The translations under genes were made by a program, and so were the position numbers. Below, one piece after another: positions 54,724 to 62,845 of a stretch of 64,000 nucleotides of DNA. Position 1 is the stretch's first letter, and each line of letters begins with the position of its first letter. The DNA is from Burkholderiales bacterium GJ-E10 (GTDB taxonomy: Bacteria; Pseudomonadota; Gammaproteobacteria; Burkholderiales; Burkholderiaceae_F): positions 635,520 through 699,519 of the forward strand of contig AP014683.1 in NCBI GenBank assembly GCA_000828975.1, written 5' to 3'. The notes beneath the pieces were generated by a model, which saw only the letters and a list, made by a program, of their open reading frames with translations, had not been told where the DNA came from and searched no databases.

Positions 54724-54968
54724 CCGGCCCCCGATTCGACCAACTCCCCTGGCCGTCGCCAGACTCCGGCGACGAACCCAGCAGCGAAGCCTGCGCGCAA
54801 CTCGTCGATCTGCTCTACGCCCTGGGTGACCTCGTCGCCGAGCGCTACCACCGCAAGATCAAGCGGTACTACCGGCGCCGCCATCGCAAGGACCAACCCG
54901 CCGCCGTCGCCAAACCCGACGGCGTGCAACTCGATCTGTTCCCCGCCGACCTGCTCGAACCCTTCTGA
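54720..54968 (+). CDS. Small IS21 accessory protein
   Basis: 82 residues from a GTG overlapping the istB stop (GTGA). A hydrophobic-acidic first half (CAQLVDLLYALGDLVAERY) is followed by a very basic stretch (HRKIKRYYRRRHRKD). It lies inside the terminal repeats and so belongs to the element. Function unknown. Confidence 0.6.
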   Translation: MTGPRFDQLPWPSPDSGDEPSSEACAQLVDLLYALGDLVAERYHRKIKRYYRRRHRKDQPAAVAKPDGVQLDLFPADLLEPF

Positions 54969-55127
54969 ATCCGCCGCGGATCGCCGTGGTGGCACCACCC
55001 CGGGATCGGCGTTATAGAGCCAGCGCTCCACCGGCCGTTCAGCGATACCGACCAACCGCGCCCGGCGCAAACCAGCCCCAGCAGCAAACCGCGGCAAATA
55101 TCCGCGGTTCTACGCAGCCGCTAACAG

Positions 55128-55137
55128 GGGCCTTTTT
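55128..55137. terminator. Right part of the split bidirectional terminator
   Basis: GGGGCCTTTT, continuing the stem begun at 51648 and starting with the duplicated GGGGC target. It lies 15 bases past the stop of the leftward gene ending at 55153. Confidence 0.8.
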
Positions 55138-55152
55138 GCTACCTGCGGCGGG

Positions 55153-55524
55153 CTAGAAAACATCCGGAATCGCAGCCGAATCCCGCCCCTGCGCTGGCGC
55201 GGCGGGCGGCGCAACCGCCGCCGCTTTCTGCCCCGGAGGCCGCCCGCGACGCCGCCCTTGCGCGCCCTGCGCGAGGATCGCCGAGACCGCCCGAACGCCC
55301 ACCGGGACGCCCGCCGAAGCGATCGCTTTGGCGATCTGCTCGACGCTGAAACCCGCCTCCGCCGCACCCCGGAGCGCGTCCCGATGTGCTTCCAAAACAT
55401 CCCCGGCCGTGGCCTTCCTGCGTGCTTCCGGGCGCTCCGTGGAGCGCATCCGCTGCAGCGCCGCCGCGACCTGCGGGCCGACCTCTTCCAGGTCAAAAAG
55501 ACGTGAAAGACGTGCTTTGCTCAT
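55153..55524 (-). CDS. Small DNA-binding protein, candidate regulator of transfer genes
   Basis: 123 residues. The N-terminal two-thirds is helical with a possible helix-turn-helix (AEAGFSVEQIAKAIASAGVPVGVRAVSAILAQG); the C-terminus is a basic-Pro/Ala tail with an AT-hook-like RRRGRPPGQK. AGGAG lies 6 bases before the ATG. It is transcribed from its own copy of the seven-fold promoter, which would allow autoregulation, so it is a candidate for the common repressor. That role is inferred from context alone. Confidence 0.7.
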   Translation of the reverse strand: MSKARLSRLFDLEEVGPQVAAALQRMRSTERPEARRKATAGDVLEAHRDALRGAAEAGFSVEQIAKAIASAGVPVGVRAVSAILAQGAQGRRRGRPPGQKAAAVAPPAAPAQGRDSAAIPDVF

Positions 55525-55542
55525 CCCAATCTCCTATCTGGA

Positions 55543-55589
55543 CCCGGACCTCCCGGGCCTTCCATAACTTCGCGCGCGGCGCTGTCAGT
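55543..55589 (-). promoter_or_regulatory. Conjugation-type promoter G with 5' stem-loop
   Basis: On the minus strand CTGACA (55589-55584), 16-base spacer GCGCCGCGCGCGAAGT, TATGGA (55567-55562). The stem CCCGG/CCGGG (55543-55557) follows. It drives the small DNA-binding protein gene. Confidence 0.78.
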
Positions 55590-56208
55590 CGAAGAAATAG
55601 CCGGTGCCGGAACCAGCCCCGACCGCGTGCCGGAACCGCACCCCAACCAGCGCCGCGAGCGTGCCCCGCGAGAGCACCCAGCCGGTGCCGAAACCGCGCT
55701 CGAACTGCACCCTGAACGCGGCCCGGAAGATCGCCGCGTAGCGTGCGCGGAACCCGACCGCAACCGCACCCGACACCGGGGCGCAACCGCGCCCGAACCG
55801 CACCCCGACCCCGACTCGACCCCGGCCCGTGCCGGGCCTGATGCGTGCGAATCGAAGCCGGCCCCGGCGAGCGGCCGGCCCTGAAACCCCGGGGCGAATT
55901 TGCCGATGAATTTCCGGCAAATTCTTCTAACCCCCAGGCCAATCGTTGCGTGAATTTCTCGTCCTTTGGACTCGAAATCCACTCCACTCCCCGCCCCCAT
56001 TCGCTGCGCTCAGGGGGCTGACGCACATGAGGCACACCCTGCGGGTGAGCCGGCCCATGCGCTGAACCCTTGCGCTGCAAGGCTTCCAGCGCGATGGCGG
56101 TGTGCCAGAAACCCTAAAAACCGCCCCGTGCGCTGTATGACAACGATGTATTACAGCTTCGCCGTTTCCCCTCTCGGGCTGCCGTCATCAGTCGGTATTA
56201 CGGCGGCA
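55590..56208. other. Gene-free, GC-rich region between divergent transfer promoters
   Basis: No gene is supported. The left 280 bases are low-complexity with recurring CCGnACCC-type motifs and open frames on both strands that look compositional. The right part holds two inverted repeats listed as a candidate transfer origin. Confidence 0.5.
56132..56204. other. Candidate transfer origin (two inverted repeats)
   Basis: GCTGTA/TACAGC (56132-56157) and GCCGTCAT/ATTACGGC (56181-56204, one mismatch) lie just upstream of the relaxosome gene, where MobF plasmids such as R388 carry oriT. No match to a known nic core was recognised, so this is positional inference. Confidence 0.3.
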
Positions 56209-56258
56209 CTGACAGTGCGCGGCGCGAAGTTATAGAGGCGCGCTCATTTTGGGCGCGC
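56209..56258 (+). promoter_or_regulatory. Conjugation-type promoter B with 5' stem-loop
   Basis: CTGACA (56209-56214), 16-base spacer, TATAGA (56231-56236), the best -10 with copy E. The stem GCGCGC/GCGCGC (56238-56243, 56253-56258) begins at once. Upstream of the relaxosome accessory gene. Confidence 0.8.
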
Positions 56259-56280
56259 AGGGTTCAAGAAGGGGAATCGC

Positions 56281-56769
56281 ATGGCATCCGTTTTTGTTCA
56301 GTTCAGAGTCACCCAAGAGGACCACCAGATCGTCGAGCAGGCGGCGGCGAGGGAGGGTATGAGCGTCGGCCTGTACTGTCGAAACGTCTCAATTTCCGCC
56401 GCGCAGGGGGTCGCTCAAGAGCTCGAAATTTCCACGAATTTGCGCGAAATTTCCGCCGGAATTTCCCGGCTGGAGCGCGAAATTTCCGAAGCCCGCGCCG
56501 GCATGCAAAACGTCGTGCGGACCGGGATCGCGAGCGCCGCCGGCATGCCGGGAATTGATCAGAAGACCGCTCAGATTTTGGCGGCAATCGTGCGTCACGC
56601 GAGGATTGATTTCAGCAAATCGAGCCCGGCGGAAGTTGCGCGGATCGCGCATTACCTCGCGACCTCATGGACCTCTCGTGCAGCAGCAAATAACCCCGAT
56701 GCGCAGGCGCAAGAGGTGGTGAAAAAGGGCCGGGAATTGCTGTCCGCCGCCGGCGTGGCGATCGGCTGA
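56281..56769 (+). CDS. Relaxosome accessory protein (MobC/TrwA-like)
   Basis: 162 residues. The N-terminus resembles a ribbon-helix-helix DNA-binding unit (FVQFRVTQEDHQIVEQAAAREGMSVGLYCRNVSI), as in MobC and TrwA proteins; a coiled-coil middle (LREISAGISRLEREISEARAG) and a helical C-terminus follow. GAAGGGG precedes the ATG. Position ahead of a coupling protein and a MobF relaxase matches the trwA-trwB-trwC order of R388, so a role in oriT binding is likely. Confidence 0.72.
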   Translation: MASVFVQFRVTQEDHQIVEQAAAREGMSVGLYCRNVSISAAQGVAQELEISTNLREISAGISRLEREISEARAGMQNVVRTGIASAAGMPGIDQKTAQILAAIVRHARIDFSKSSPAEVARIAHYLATSWTSRAAANNPDAQAQEVVKKGRELLSAAGVAIG

Positions 56770-56812
56770 CAGCAATCGGCGCGAAGTTATGAGGCCCGGG
56801 ATTTTCCCGGGC
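56766..56812 (+). promoter_or_regulatory. Conjugation-type promoter C with 5' stem-loop
   Basis: CTGACA (56766-56771) overlaps the stop of the accessory gene; 16-base spacer; TATGAG (56788-56793). A perfect 7-bp stem GCCCGGG/CCCGGGC (56794-56812) with ATTTT loop follows. Confidence 0.8.
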
Positions 56813-56840
56813 GACCCGCCCATTTTCAGGAGAAATTCAA

Positions 56841-57731
56841 ATGGCAAATGCAAAAGAAGTTGAAGGTGAAGGCCGTTTCGACCCCCAAGTCGTCGCGGCG
56901 AGCGCTGTTTTTTTGATGTGGCTCCCGGGCGCCGTTTTCAGTTTTGTCCGGCGCGCTCCCGGATGGGTTTTGGGTTCTCTTTTTTCTCTGGCGACCTGCT
57001 GGGGCGCTGAGGTTCTTTTCAGAATCACTGTCCCGAATTTTGTGATCGTCGCGGCGGCGACCCCGCCGTTCACCCTGATGCACCTTCCCAACCCCCGCGC
57101 CTTCCAGCAGGCGGCGCTGCTTTCTATTCTTTTGGTCGGAATTTCCGCCGGAGTTTCGGCGGCAATTCGGCGCGGCAAGCGGTCGAATTTCGCGGCGTGG
57201 GGCGGGGTCTCGCTGCTCACTATTTACCTGCTGATTTTCGGGCGCGGCGGTGGCGCGGCCGGCATTTCCGGCGCGCTGATTTTCCCCGGCGCGCTGCTTG
57301 TCGTGGCGATCCTGACCGATTTTTCATTCGGCGAAACCCGCCAGGCGGACCGCGAAATTCCAGCCACCAAAGAGCAGATCGAGGCGCAGAAAAAGGCGAA
57401 CTTGCGGAGGGCGAAATCCTTCATTTTTGGGGCCGCCGCCGTCGCAATTTGGGCGATCTTCGCCACGCTCGCCGGCACGCCGATTTTGCCCCGCCCCCGC
57501 TGGATTTTGGACCTGCCGACCGCGCGGATTTTCTATTCGATTTCGGTCTCCGCCTGCGCGATTTTTTGGCTTCCCGCGGTGCGCATCGCGGCGATTCGAC
57601 GCGCGGAATTGGTGCGGTTGCCGCCGGCGGACGACGCCGCCGAAGAGCACGTGCGCGGGGTAGAGAAGAGCCCCGCCGTGTTCGACGCGCGCCTCGCCAA
57701 GGTGATGGAGAAAGAGTCCGCCGGACGCTGA
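56841..57731 (+). CDS. Polytopic membrane protein of the transfer region
   Basis: 296 residues with about seven predicted membrane segments, for example VVAASAVFLMWLPGAVFSFV, ISGALIFPGALLVVAILTDF and FSISVSACAIFWLPAVRI-type helices, and a charged cytoplasmic C-terminus. AGGAG is 8 bases before the ATG. It sits alone between two promoters of the seven-copy family, directly before a coupling protein whose own membrane anchor is short. It may be an accessory anchor for that protein. No named family recognised. Confidence 0.7.
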   Translation: MANAKEVEGEGRFDPQVVAASAVFLMWLPGAVFSFVRRAPGWVLGSLFSLATCWGAEVLFRITVPNFVIVAAATPPFTLMHLPNPRAFQQAALLSILLVGISAGVSAAIRRGKRSNFAAWGGVSLLTIYLLIFGRGGGAAGISGALIFPGALLVVAILTDFSFGETRQADREIPATKEQIEAQKKANLRRAKSFIFGAAAVAIWAIFATLAGTPILPRPRWILDLPTARIFYSISVSACAIFWLPAVRIAAIRRAELVRLPPADDAAEEHVRGVEKSPAVFDARLAKVMEKESAGR

Positions 57732-57764
57732 TCGGCGCCGGGGCGGGGTTCCCCTGCCCGGGGG

Positions 57765-57792
57765 CTGACAGCGCCGCGCGCGAACTGATGAG
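57765..57792 (+). promoter_or_regulatory. Conjugation-type promoter D
   Basis: CTGACA (57765-57770), spacer GCGCCGCGCGCGAACT, GATGAG (57787-57792). Unlike the others the following sequence (GTCCCTATTTTCCC) has lost most of the 5' stem. Upstream of the coupling-protein gene. Confidence 0.7.
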
Positions 57793-57818
57793 TCCCTATT
57801 TTCCCTGAAAGGAAGAAC

Positions 57819-59594
57819 ATGTTTGAAATCTTTGGAACCGATTACAGCCCGGCGGCCGTCGCCACCGCCGCGGTCGGCGGCGTCATGGCGCTCGCCGTTG
57901 CCAGGGCTTTCCTGCCCTCACGCCCAGGGAAACCCGCGCGGGGCGTCCCAGCACCCTCCGGCCAACAACAGGCCAAGGCCAGCGGCAAAGCCATGGAGGC
58001 CATCAAAATTGGCGGGTGTCCCATCCCCATCAGCATGGAAACCCTTGGGATTGTGATGAGCGGCGCGCCAGGGACCGGGAAGTCCTTCTCGGTCACTGGC
58101 GTCCTGGACACCTTGACCACCCGTGACGCGGGGGACGGGGGGTTCGTGGCGGACCGCAGCGGCATCTATTTGAGTAGGTACTACTCCCATGGCCGGGGCG
58201 ACATCATCCTCAACCCCCTGGACCGCCGCGCGGCGTCTTGGTCTCCATTGTCAGAGTTTGAAGATGAGTGGTCTGGGGAAAACCTGGCGCGCTCGCTTGT
58301 GCCCATGGGCGACCCCAGTCAGGAAGAGTGGAACGCGCCGGCGCGACTGTTCCTGTCGGCAATCCTCGCGCATTGCCATCGACATGACATGAAAAACCGG
58401 GACATCCTGCGCCTGGCAATCGCGGACCCAGCGGAGAGTCTGCAAGAAGTCCTCGCCGGCCACTCGGCGGCCGGCTTGATCCAGCCGGGCGCGGAGAAGT
58501 TCTTTGCAAGCGTGCGCGCGACGGTCACCACGTTCATTTCTCCACTGAATCGGCTTGATCCCAGCGCCGGGCGGGATGCGTTTTCTATTCGGCGGTGGGT
58601 GGGCGAGGACCGTGGGGCGTGGGTTTTCTGGCCGTACCGCACGGACCAAATGATCCCAATGCGGTCGCTGATTGCTTGCATGGCCGATGTGTATTGCGAG
58701 GCGGTGATGGTCCTGCCGCCGTCGCGCCGGCGGCGGCGCTGGCTGATTTTGGATGAGTTTTCTAGCCTCGGCCGCGTCTCGTCCATTGAAAACTGGGTGA
58801 CCAACAGCCGCAAGCATGGCGGCTGCAGCATCCTGGGCTTGCAGAGCATCGCGCAATTGCGCGCCCTGTACGGTGAGGACAACGCGAAGACGATTTTGTC
58901 CTCTTTGGCAACCTCGCTCATTCTGCGGACCTCGGATGCCGACACGGCCGAATATTTGAGCCGCCAGATTGGCGATAGACAGGTGACCCGCTGGGTTGAG
59001 TCTGAGGGCCATTCCTCAAACTCCGGCCCCGGCGGCGGGTCGAGCGGGTCTTCTTCAAACCGCAGCCAGCAGATTGTCATTGAGCGCACCTACCTGCCAT
59101 CGCAGCTGATGCAGATGAAGGTGCTCCACGGCATCTTGCTTCTGCCGGGCCTGGGCCAGCGCCCAGTTCAGGTCCCGGTGCCGCCGGAGCGGGATCCGGT
59201 CGCGGCGGCGTGGGAGCCCGCCCCCCCGCGCGTGCAGGTCACTACGGCCGCGCCGGTCGTCGCGCCGACCGAGCCCGGCGACCATCCGCCGGCCGACCTG
59301 GCTGCGCAGGCGCAAGCGCAGCCGGATCCGCTTGCGCAACTCGACGGGATCGTCGCCGCCGAAGAAGCCCCCGCCCCGCAGGCGGAAGGGCCCGACCCCG
59401 ACAGCCCCGAGGCGATCCGGCATGACCTGGGTGCGCTCCCCCTGGAAGAGCGCGCCGCGGTGGTGGAGGCGGCCCGCGCAGTGGTGCAGGCGGACCAGGC
59501 TGACAAAGAGGAGGCGAGCCTCGCGGAGCAGGCGCGAGCGGTCCGTGACCCGTTCGGGGACGGACTCGGCGGCGGCGGCGCCGATCTTCTGTAG
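57819..59594 (+). CDS. Type IV coupling protein (TrwB/TraD family)
   Basis: 591-residue hexameric DNA-pump ATPase linking the relaxosome to a type IV secretion channel. Walker A GAPGTGKS at residues 82-89, Walker B LILDEFSSLG near 309-318, and the GLQSIAQLRALYG motif of TraD/TrwB proteins. Only one N-terminal membrane helix (about 11-31) is seen, where two are usual. The C-terminal 130 residues are Pro/Ala/Glu-rich and disordered. AAAGGAAG precedes the ATG. Confidence 0.9.
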   Translation: MFEIFGTDYSPAAVATAAVGGVMALAVARAFLPSRPGKPARGVPAPSGQQQAKASGKAMEAIKIGGCPIPISMETLGIVMSGAPGTGKSFSVTGVLDTLTTRDAGDGGFVADRSGIYLSRYYSHGRGDIILNPLDRRAASWSPLSEFEDEWSGENLARSLVPMGDPSQEEWNAPARLFLSAILAHCHRHDMKNRDILRLAIADPAESLQEVLAGHSAAGLIQPGAEKFFASVRATVTTFISPLNRLDPSAGRDAFSIRRWVGEDRGAWVFWPYRTDQMIPMRSLIACMADVYCEAVMVLPPSRRRRRWLILDEFSSLGRVSSIENWVTNSRKHGGCSILGLQSIAQLRALYGEDNAKTILSSLATSLILRTSDADTAEYLSRQIGDRQVTRWVESEGHSSNSGPGGGSSGSSSNRSQQIVIERTYLPSQLMQMKVLHGILLLPGLGQRPVQVPVPPERDPVAAAWEPAPPRVQVTTAAPVVAPTEPGDHPPADLAAQAQAQPDPLAQLDGIVAAEEAPAPQAEGPDPDSPEAIRHDLGALPLEERAAVVEAARAVVQADQADKEEASLAEQARAVRDPFGDGLGGGGADLL

Positions 59595-59653
59595 TCCCCG
59601 GGCTCGCTGCGCTCTGTGCGTGGCGAGCCCGCCTCCATCCTCCGCCATCGGCA

Positions 59654-59700
59654 CTGACAGCGCGCGGCGCGAATCTATATAGGCCCCATCTTCGCGGGGC
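59654..59700 (+). promoter_or_regulatory. Conjugation-type promoter E with 5' stem-loop
   Basis: CTGACA (59654-59659), 16-base spacer, TATATA (59676-59681). The stem GCCCC/GGGGC (59683-59687, 59696-59700) follows. Upstream of the relaxase gene. Confidence 0.8.
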
Positions 59701-59712
59701 ATGGAGTGACCA

Positions 59713-62700
59713 ATGATTTCCCGATCCGTTCTCAAGTCCGCCGGGTACAGCAAGCACGTGCTTGGCGAGCAGGCCGAGTACTACAGCGGCGAGCCCGTCC
59801 CCTCGGGCTGGTTCGGCAAAGGCGCGGAGGCGATGGGCCTCAAAGGCCCGGTCGAAGCCGAAGCGTTCGACCGGCTCTTGGCCGGCATCGTGCGCGAGCG
59901 CGACGAGGACGGCCGGTGGCGCGAGCGCCAGATGGTTGGCAAGTTTGACAAGGAAAAAGGCGAGTTCACCAGGAAATCGGGGTTCGACTTCACGGTCGAG
60001 GCTCCGAAGTCCGTGAGCGTCGAGGCGCTGGTCCACGGCAACAAGGATGCGCTAGAAGCCTTTGAGAAAGCGAGCCTCGCCGCCATGAAAGTGTTCGAGG
60101 CCGAATGCCGCGCCCGGGTGAAAGGTTCGGAGGTCGAGGCCGGCATGGTCGGCGCGTGGTTTGACCACATCGCAAGCCGCGCCGGCCAAGAGCACCTGCA
60201 TCGGCACTTTGCCGTGCTGAACATGGCGGAGGTGGACGGCAAGATGTACGCGCTTGCGGAGCGCGAGATGTTTCGCGCGCGTCGGCTTGCCGACCACGTT
60301 TTTCACAACGAACTCGGGAACGAGTTGCGCGCGCGGGGGTTTGCCGTCCAGCACGATGCCGAAGGCCGGGTGGAGATCGAGGGGTACACCCGCGAAACCC
60401 TTGAAGAGCGCAGCCGGCGGCGCCAGCAGATCAAAGAAGAGCTTTCATCTGCCGGCCTCTCTATTGAGAAGGATCGCGGGGCGGCGGAGGCCGCCCGCGC
60501 AAAAACCGCCGGCAAGAAGTTCGTGCGGGAGTCCGCGCGCGATGAGATGCAATCGCGCTGGCAAGCCGAGCATGCCCCTCTGGGCGCGGAGCGCGGGGTG
60601 CAGACGCCGGAGATCGCCGCCGAAGCGAAGGCGGAAGACCGCGCCGCTCGCGCGCGCGAGGCTGTTGCGGCCGCGATCGACCACCTCACCGAGCGCGAGA
60701 TGGTCCAGGATGCGAAGAAGCTGCGCGTCGAGGCGTTGAAGTTCGCCGGCGACAAAACCGGCTTCTCGGAAATCAAGGCCGAGATCGAGCGCCTGCGCGC
60801 CTCTGGCGAGTTGATCATCGGACGTCCCCCGCGCGAAGACGGCCGGCCCGGCGGCGTCGAAATATTCACGACGCGCTCGCTGCTCGAGCTTGAAAAGTCG
60901 AACCAGGACAAGGTTCGTGGTGGCCGGCAACAGCACGAGGCGGTGATGACATTGCCGGAATTTTCCGTCGCGCTCGAGAAGTTCGAATCGCGCAAAGGCT
61001 TCTCGCTGAGCGCGGAACAGCGCGCCGCGGCACGAATGATTCTGGTCGGCGGTGATCGTTTCCAGGTCGTGCAGGGCGCGGCCGGCACCGGCAAAACGAC
61101 GATGCTGGAGTTCGTGCGCGAAGCAGCGGAGTCGCGCGGATGGAAGGTGACCGGGCACTCTAATGGCAGCGAGCAAGCCCAAAAAATGGAAGAAGAGTCG
61201 GGCATCAAAACGACCACCACGGCCGCGCACTTGATTGATGCGCGGAAGCAAATCCAGGAAGAGGGCGCGCGCCCGGAAGGCGCTCCGCCGGTTCGGGAGT
61301 TGCGAATCATGGATGAAGCGAGCATGGCCGGCACGAAGCAAATGCGCGACGTCATCTCTACCACCGAACAATCCGGCGCTCGCAGCGTGTTCCTCGGCGA
61401 CAAGTTGCAGCATCAGTCGGTCGAAGCCGGCCGCGCGTTCGAGCAGTTGCAAGAGCGGATCCGCGGCGAAGCCGCGAAGGACGACGAAAAGGCGCAGGCG
61501 CACGCGCCGGTGGCGGTCTTGGGCAAAGACTCGATCCGGCGTCAAAAGACCGACACCCTGCGCGAGGCCGTTTCGCTGATCTTGGACAAGAAGGAAAAGG
61601 AGGCGATCGACGCCTTGGACCGCGCCGGCAAAGTGACGGAAGTCGGCGACGCGCAGCGCGCTGCACAACCGAAAATCGAAGCGCTGCGCGCGAAGGCCGA
61701 CGAGTCTGCGAAGTCCGGCGACGCCGAAAAAGCGACGGAGCTTCGCGAGAAGGCCCGCACGCTCGCAAAGACCGCGCGCGCGGACGACAACAAAGCCGCC
61801 ATCGGCGCGATTGCAAAAATGCAGGCCGGGCTCGCCCCCGACGCGCGCCGGCTGATCCTCACCGCCACGAACTCCGACCGGCTGGCGCTCAACGAAGCGG
61901 TGCGGGCGGAGTTGAAAAAGACCGGCGAGATCCATGGTCCGCAGCGTAGCCACGACGCGCTGCGCAGCGTGGACATAACCGGTGCCCAAGCGAAGCGCGC
62001 GCAGTTCTATGAAGCCGGGTGGATCGTCGAGACGGCGCGCGACACGAAGATTGCGGCGCGCGGCGCGCAGTTTGAGGTTCTGCGCGTCGATTCGCGCATG
62101 AACCACTTGATTGTCAAGGGCGCGGACGGCAACGAGCTTCGCGTCGACCCGAAGCGCATTGCGGTCCAGGCTTTTGAAAAAGATCGGCCCGTTTTGCAAG
62201 CCGGCGACCGCATCCGCTGGACTCAAAACCACATGCTCCCGGGAACGGACGTGCGGGTCCGCAACGGCCAGCAAGCGACCGTCGAGCGGATCGACGAGCA
62301 GGGCACGCACGTGCGCATCGGCGAGGGCACAAAGGCGCAGCGCGTGACCTTCGCGCCGGAGGCGGCGATCAAGGCGACGCACGCCTACGCATCAACCTCG
62401 CATGCGGCGCAAGGCAAAACGCAAAACGCGATCATTCACCACAACCCGGACGCCGGGAAACACGGCGCGCGGGAAAGTTATGTCAACGTCACCCGCGCGG
62501 TGGACGACATCCACATCTTCACTTCTTCCAAAAACCTCCTGCGCGACTCGGCCGGCGCCGAGCAGAACAAGACGGCCGCGATGGACCTGGAGCGCGACCG
62601 CAAAGCCGCGCGCGAGGCGTTTGCCAAAGACCTTGCCGCCATGGCGGCGACGAACCCGCGCAGCATGCCAACCATGGCCGAGCTTGAAGCGAAGCGCCAG

Positions 62701-62781
62701 GCGGAGGCCGAGGCGCAGCGCCAGGCGGAACTTGCGGCGCAGAAGCAGAAGCCCGGCCGGGACTTCGACCATTCGCGCTGA
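59713..62781 (+). CDS. MobF-family conjugative relaxase-helicase (TrwC/TraI type)
   Basis: 1022 residues. The relaxase domain has the catalytic tyrosine pair near the start (Y23, Y24 in AEYYSGE) and the metal-binding histidines H161, H163 and H165 in EHLHRHFAVLN. A 5'-3' helicase domain follows: Walker A GAAGTGKTT at about 455-463, IMDEASM, FLGDKLQHQSV and the late ASTSHAAQGKTQ motif. It nicks oriT, stays covalently attached and unwinds the transferred strand. Only GAGTG precedes the ATG, a modest ribosome binding site. Confidence 0.95.
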   Translation: MISRSVLKSAGYSKHVLGEQAEYYSGEPVPSGWFGKGAEAMGLKGPVEAEAFDRLLAGIVRERDEDGRWRERQMVGKFDKEKGEFTRKSGFDFTVEAPKSVSVEALVHGNKDALEAFEKASLAAMKVFEAECRARVKGSEVEAGMVGAWFDHIASRAGQEHLHRHFAVLNMAEVDGKMYALAEREMFRARRLADHVFHNELGNELRARGFAVQHDAEGRVEIEGYTRETLEERSRRRQQIKEELSSAGLSIEKDRGAAEAARAKTAGKKFVRESARDEMQSRWQAEHAPLGAERGVQTPEIAAEAKAEDRAARAREAVAAAIDHLTEREMVQDAKKLRVEALKFAGDKTGFSEIKAEIERLRASGELIIGRPPREDGRPGGVEIFTTRSLLELEKSNQDKVRGGRQQHEAVMTLPEFSVALEKFESRKGFSLSAEQRAAARMILVGGDRFQVVQGAAGTGKTTMLEFVREAAESRGWKVTGHSNGSEQAQKMEEESGIKTTTTAAHLIDARKQIQEEGARPEGAPPVRELRIMDEASMAGTKQMRDVISTTEQSGARSVFLGDKLQHQSVEAGRAFEQLQERIRGEAAKDDEKAQAHAPVAVLGKDSIRRQKTDTLREAVSLILDKKEKEAIDALDRAGKVTEVGDAQRAAQPKIEALRAKADESAKSGDAEKATELREKARTLAKTARADDNKAAIGAIAKMQAGLAPDARRLILTATNSDRLALNEAVRAELKKTGEIHGPQRSHDALRSVDITGAQAKRAQFYEAGWIVETARDTKIAARGAQFEVLRVDSRMNHLIVKGADGNELRVDPKRIAVQAFEKDRPVLQAGDRIRWTQNHMLPGTDVRVRNGQQATVERIDEQGTHVRIGEGTKAQRVTFAPEAAIKATHAYASTSHAAQGKTQNAIIHHNPDAGKHGARESYVNVTRAVDDIHIFTSSKNLLRDSAGAEQNKTAAMDLERDRKAAREAFAKDLAAMAATNPRSMPTMAELEAKRQAEAEAQRQAELAAQKQKPGRDFDHSR

Positions 62782-62784
62782 CCG

Positions 62785-62829
62785 CTGACAGCGCGCCGCG
62801 CGAAGTTGTGAGTCCCGGAATTTTCCGGG
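62785..62829 (+). promoter_or_regulatory. Conjugation-type promoter F with 5' stem-loop
   Basis: CTGACA (62785-62790), 16-base spacer, TGTGAG (62807-62812). The stem CCCGGAA/TTCCGGG (62814-62829) begins within two bases of the -10. Upstream of the lipoprotein and small-gene operon. Confidence 0.75.
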
Positions 62830-62845
62830 CGACCAGGAGAAGCCA

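Larger units (their letters stand above)
51666..55127 (+). mobile_element. Complete IS21-family insertion sequence
   Basis: 3462-bp element with 38-base terminal repeats matching at 30 positions (TGT...GGCTGCG...ACCGCG..TATTTGCCGCGG at 51666-51703; complement at 55090-55127). The 5-bp target duplication GGGGC is at 51661-51665 and 55128-55132. It encodes a zinc-ribbon protein, istA, istB and a small accessory protein, all intact. Confidence 0.95.

Noticed and set aside
55493-56080. Long leftward frames upstream of the small DNA-binding gene
   Set aside because: Low-complexity Arg/Gly sequence with no initiation signal, and they cross promoter G.
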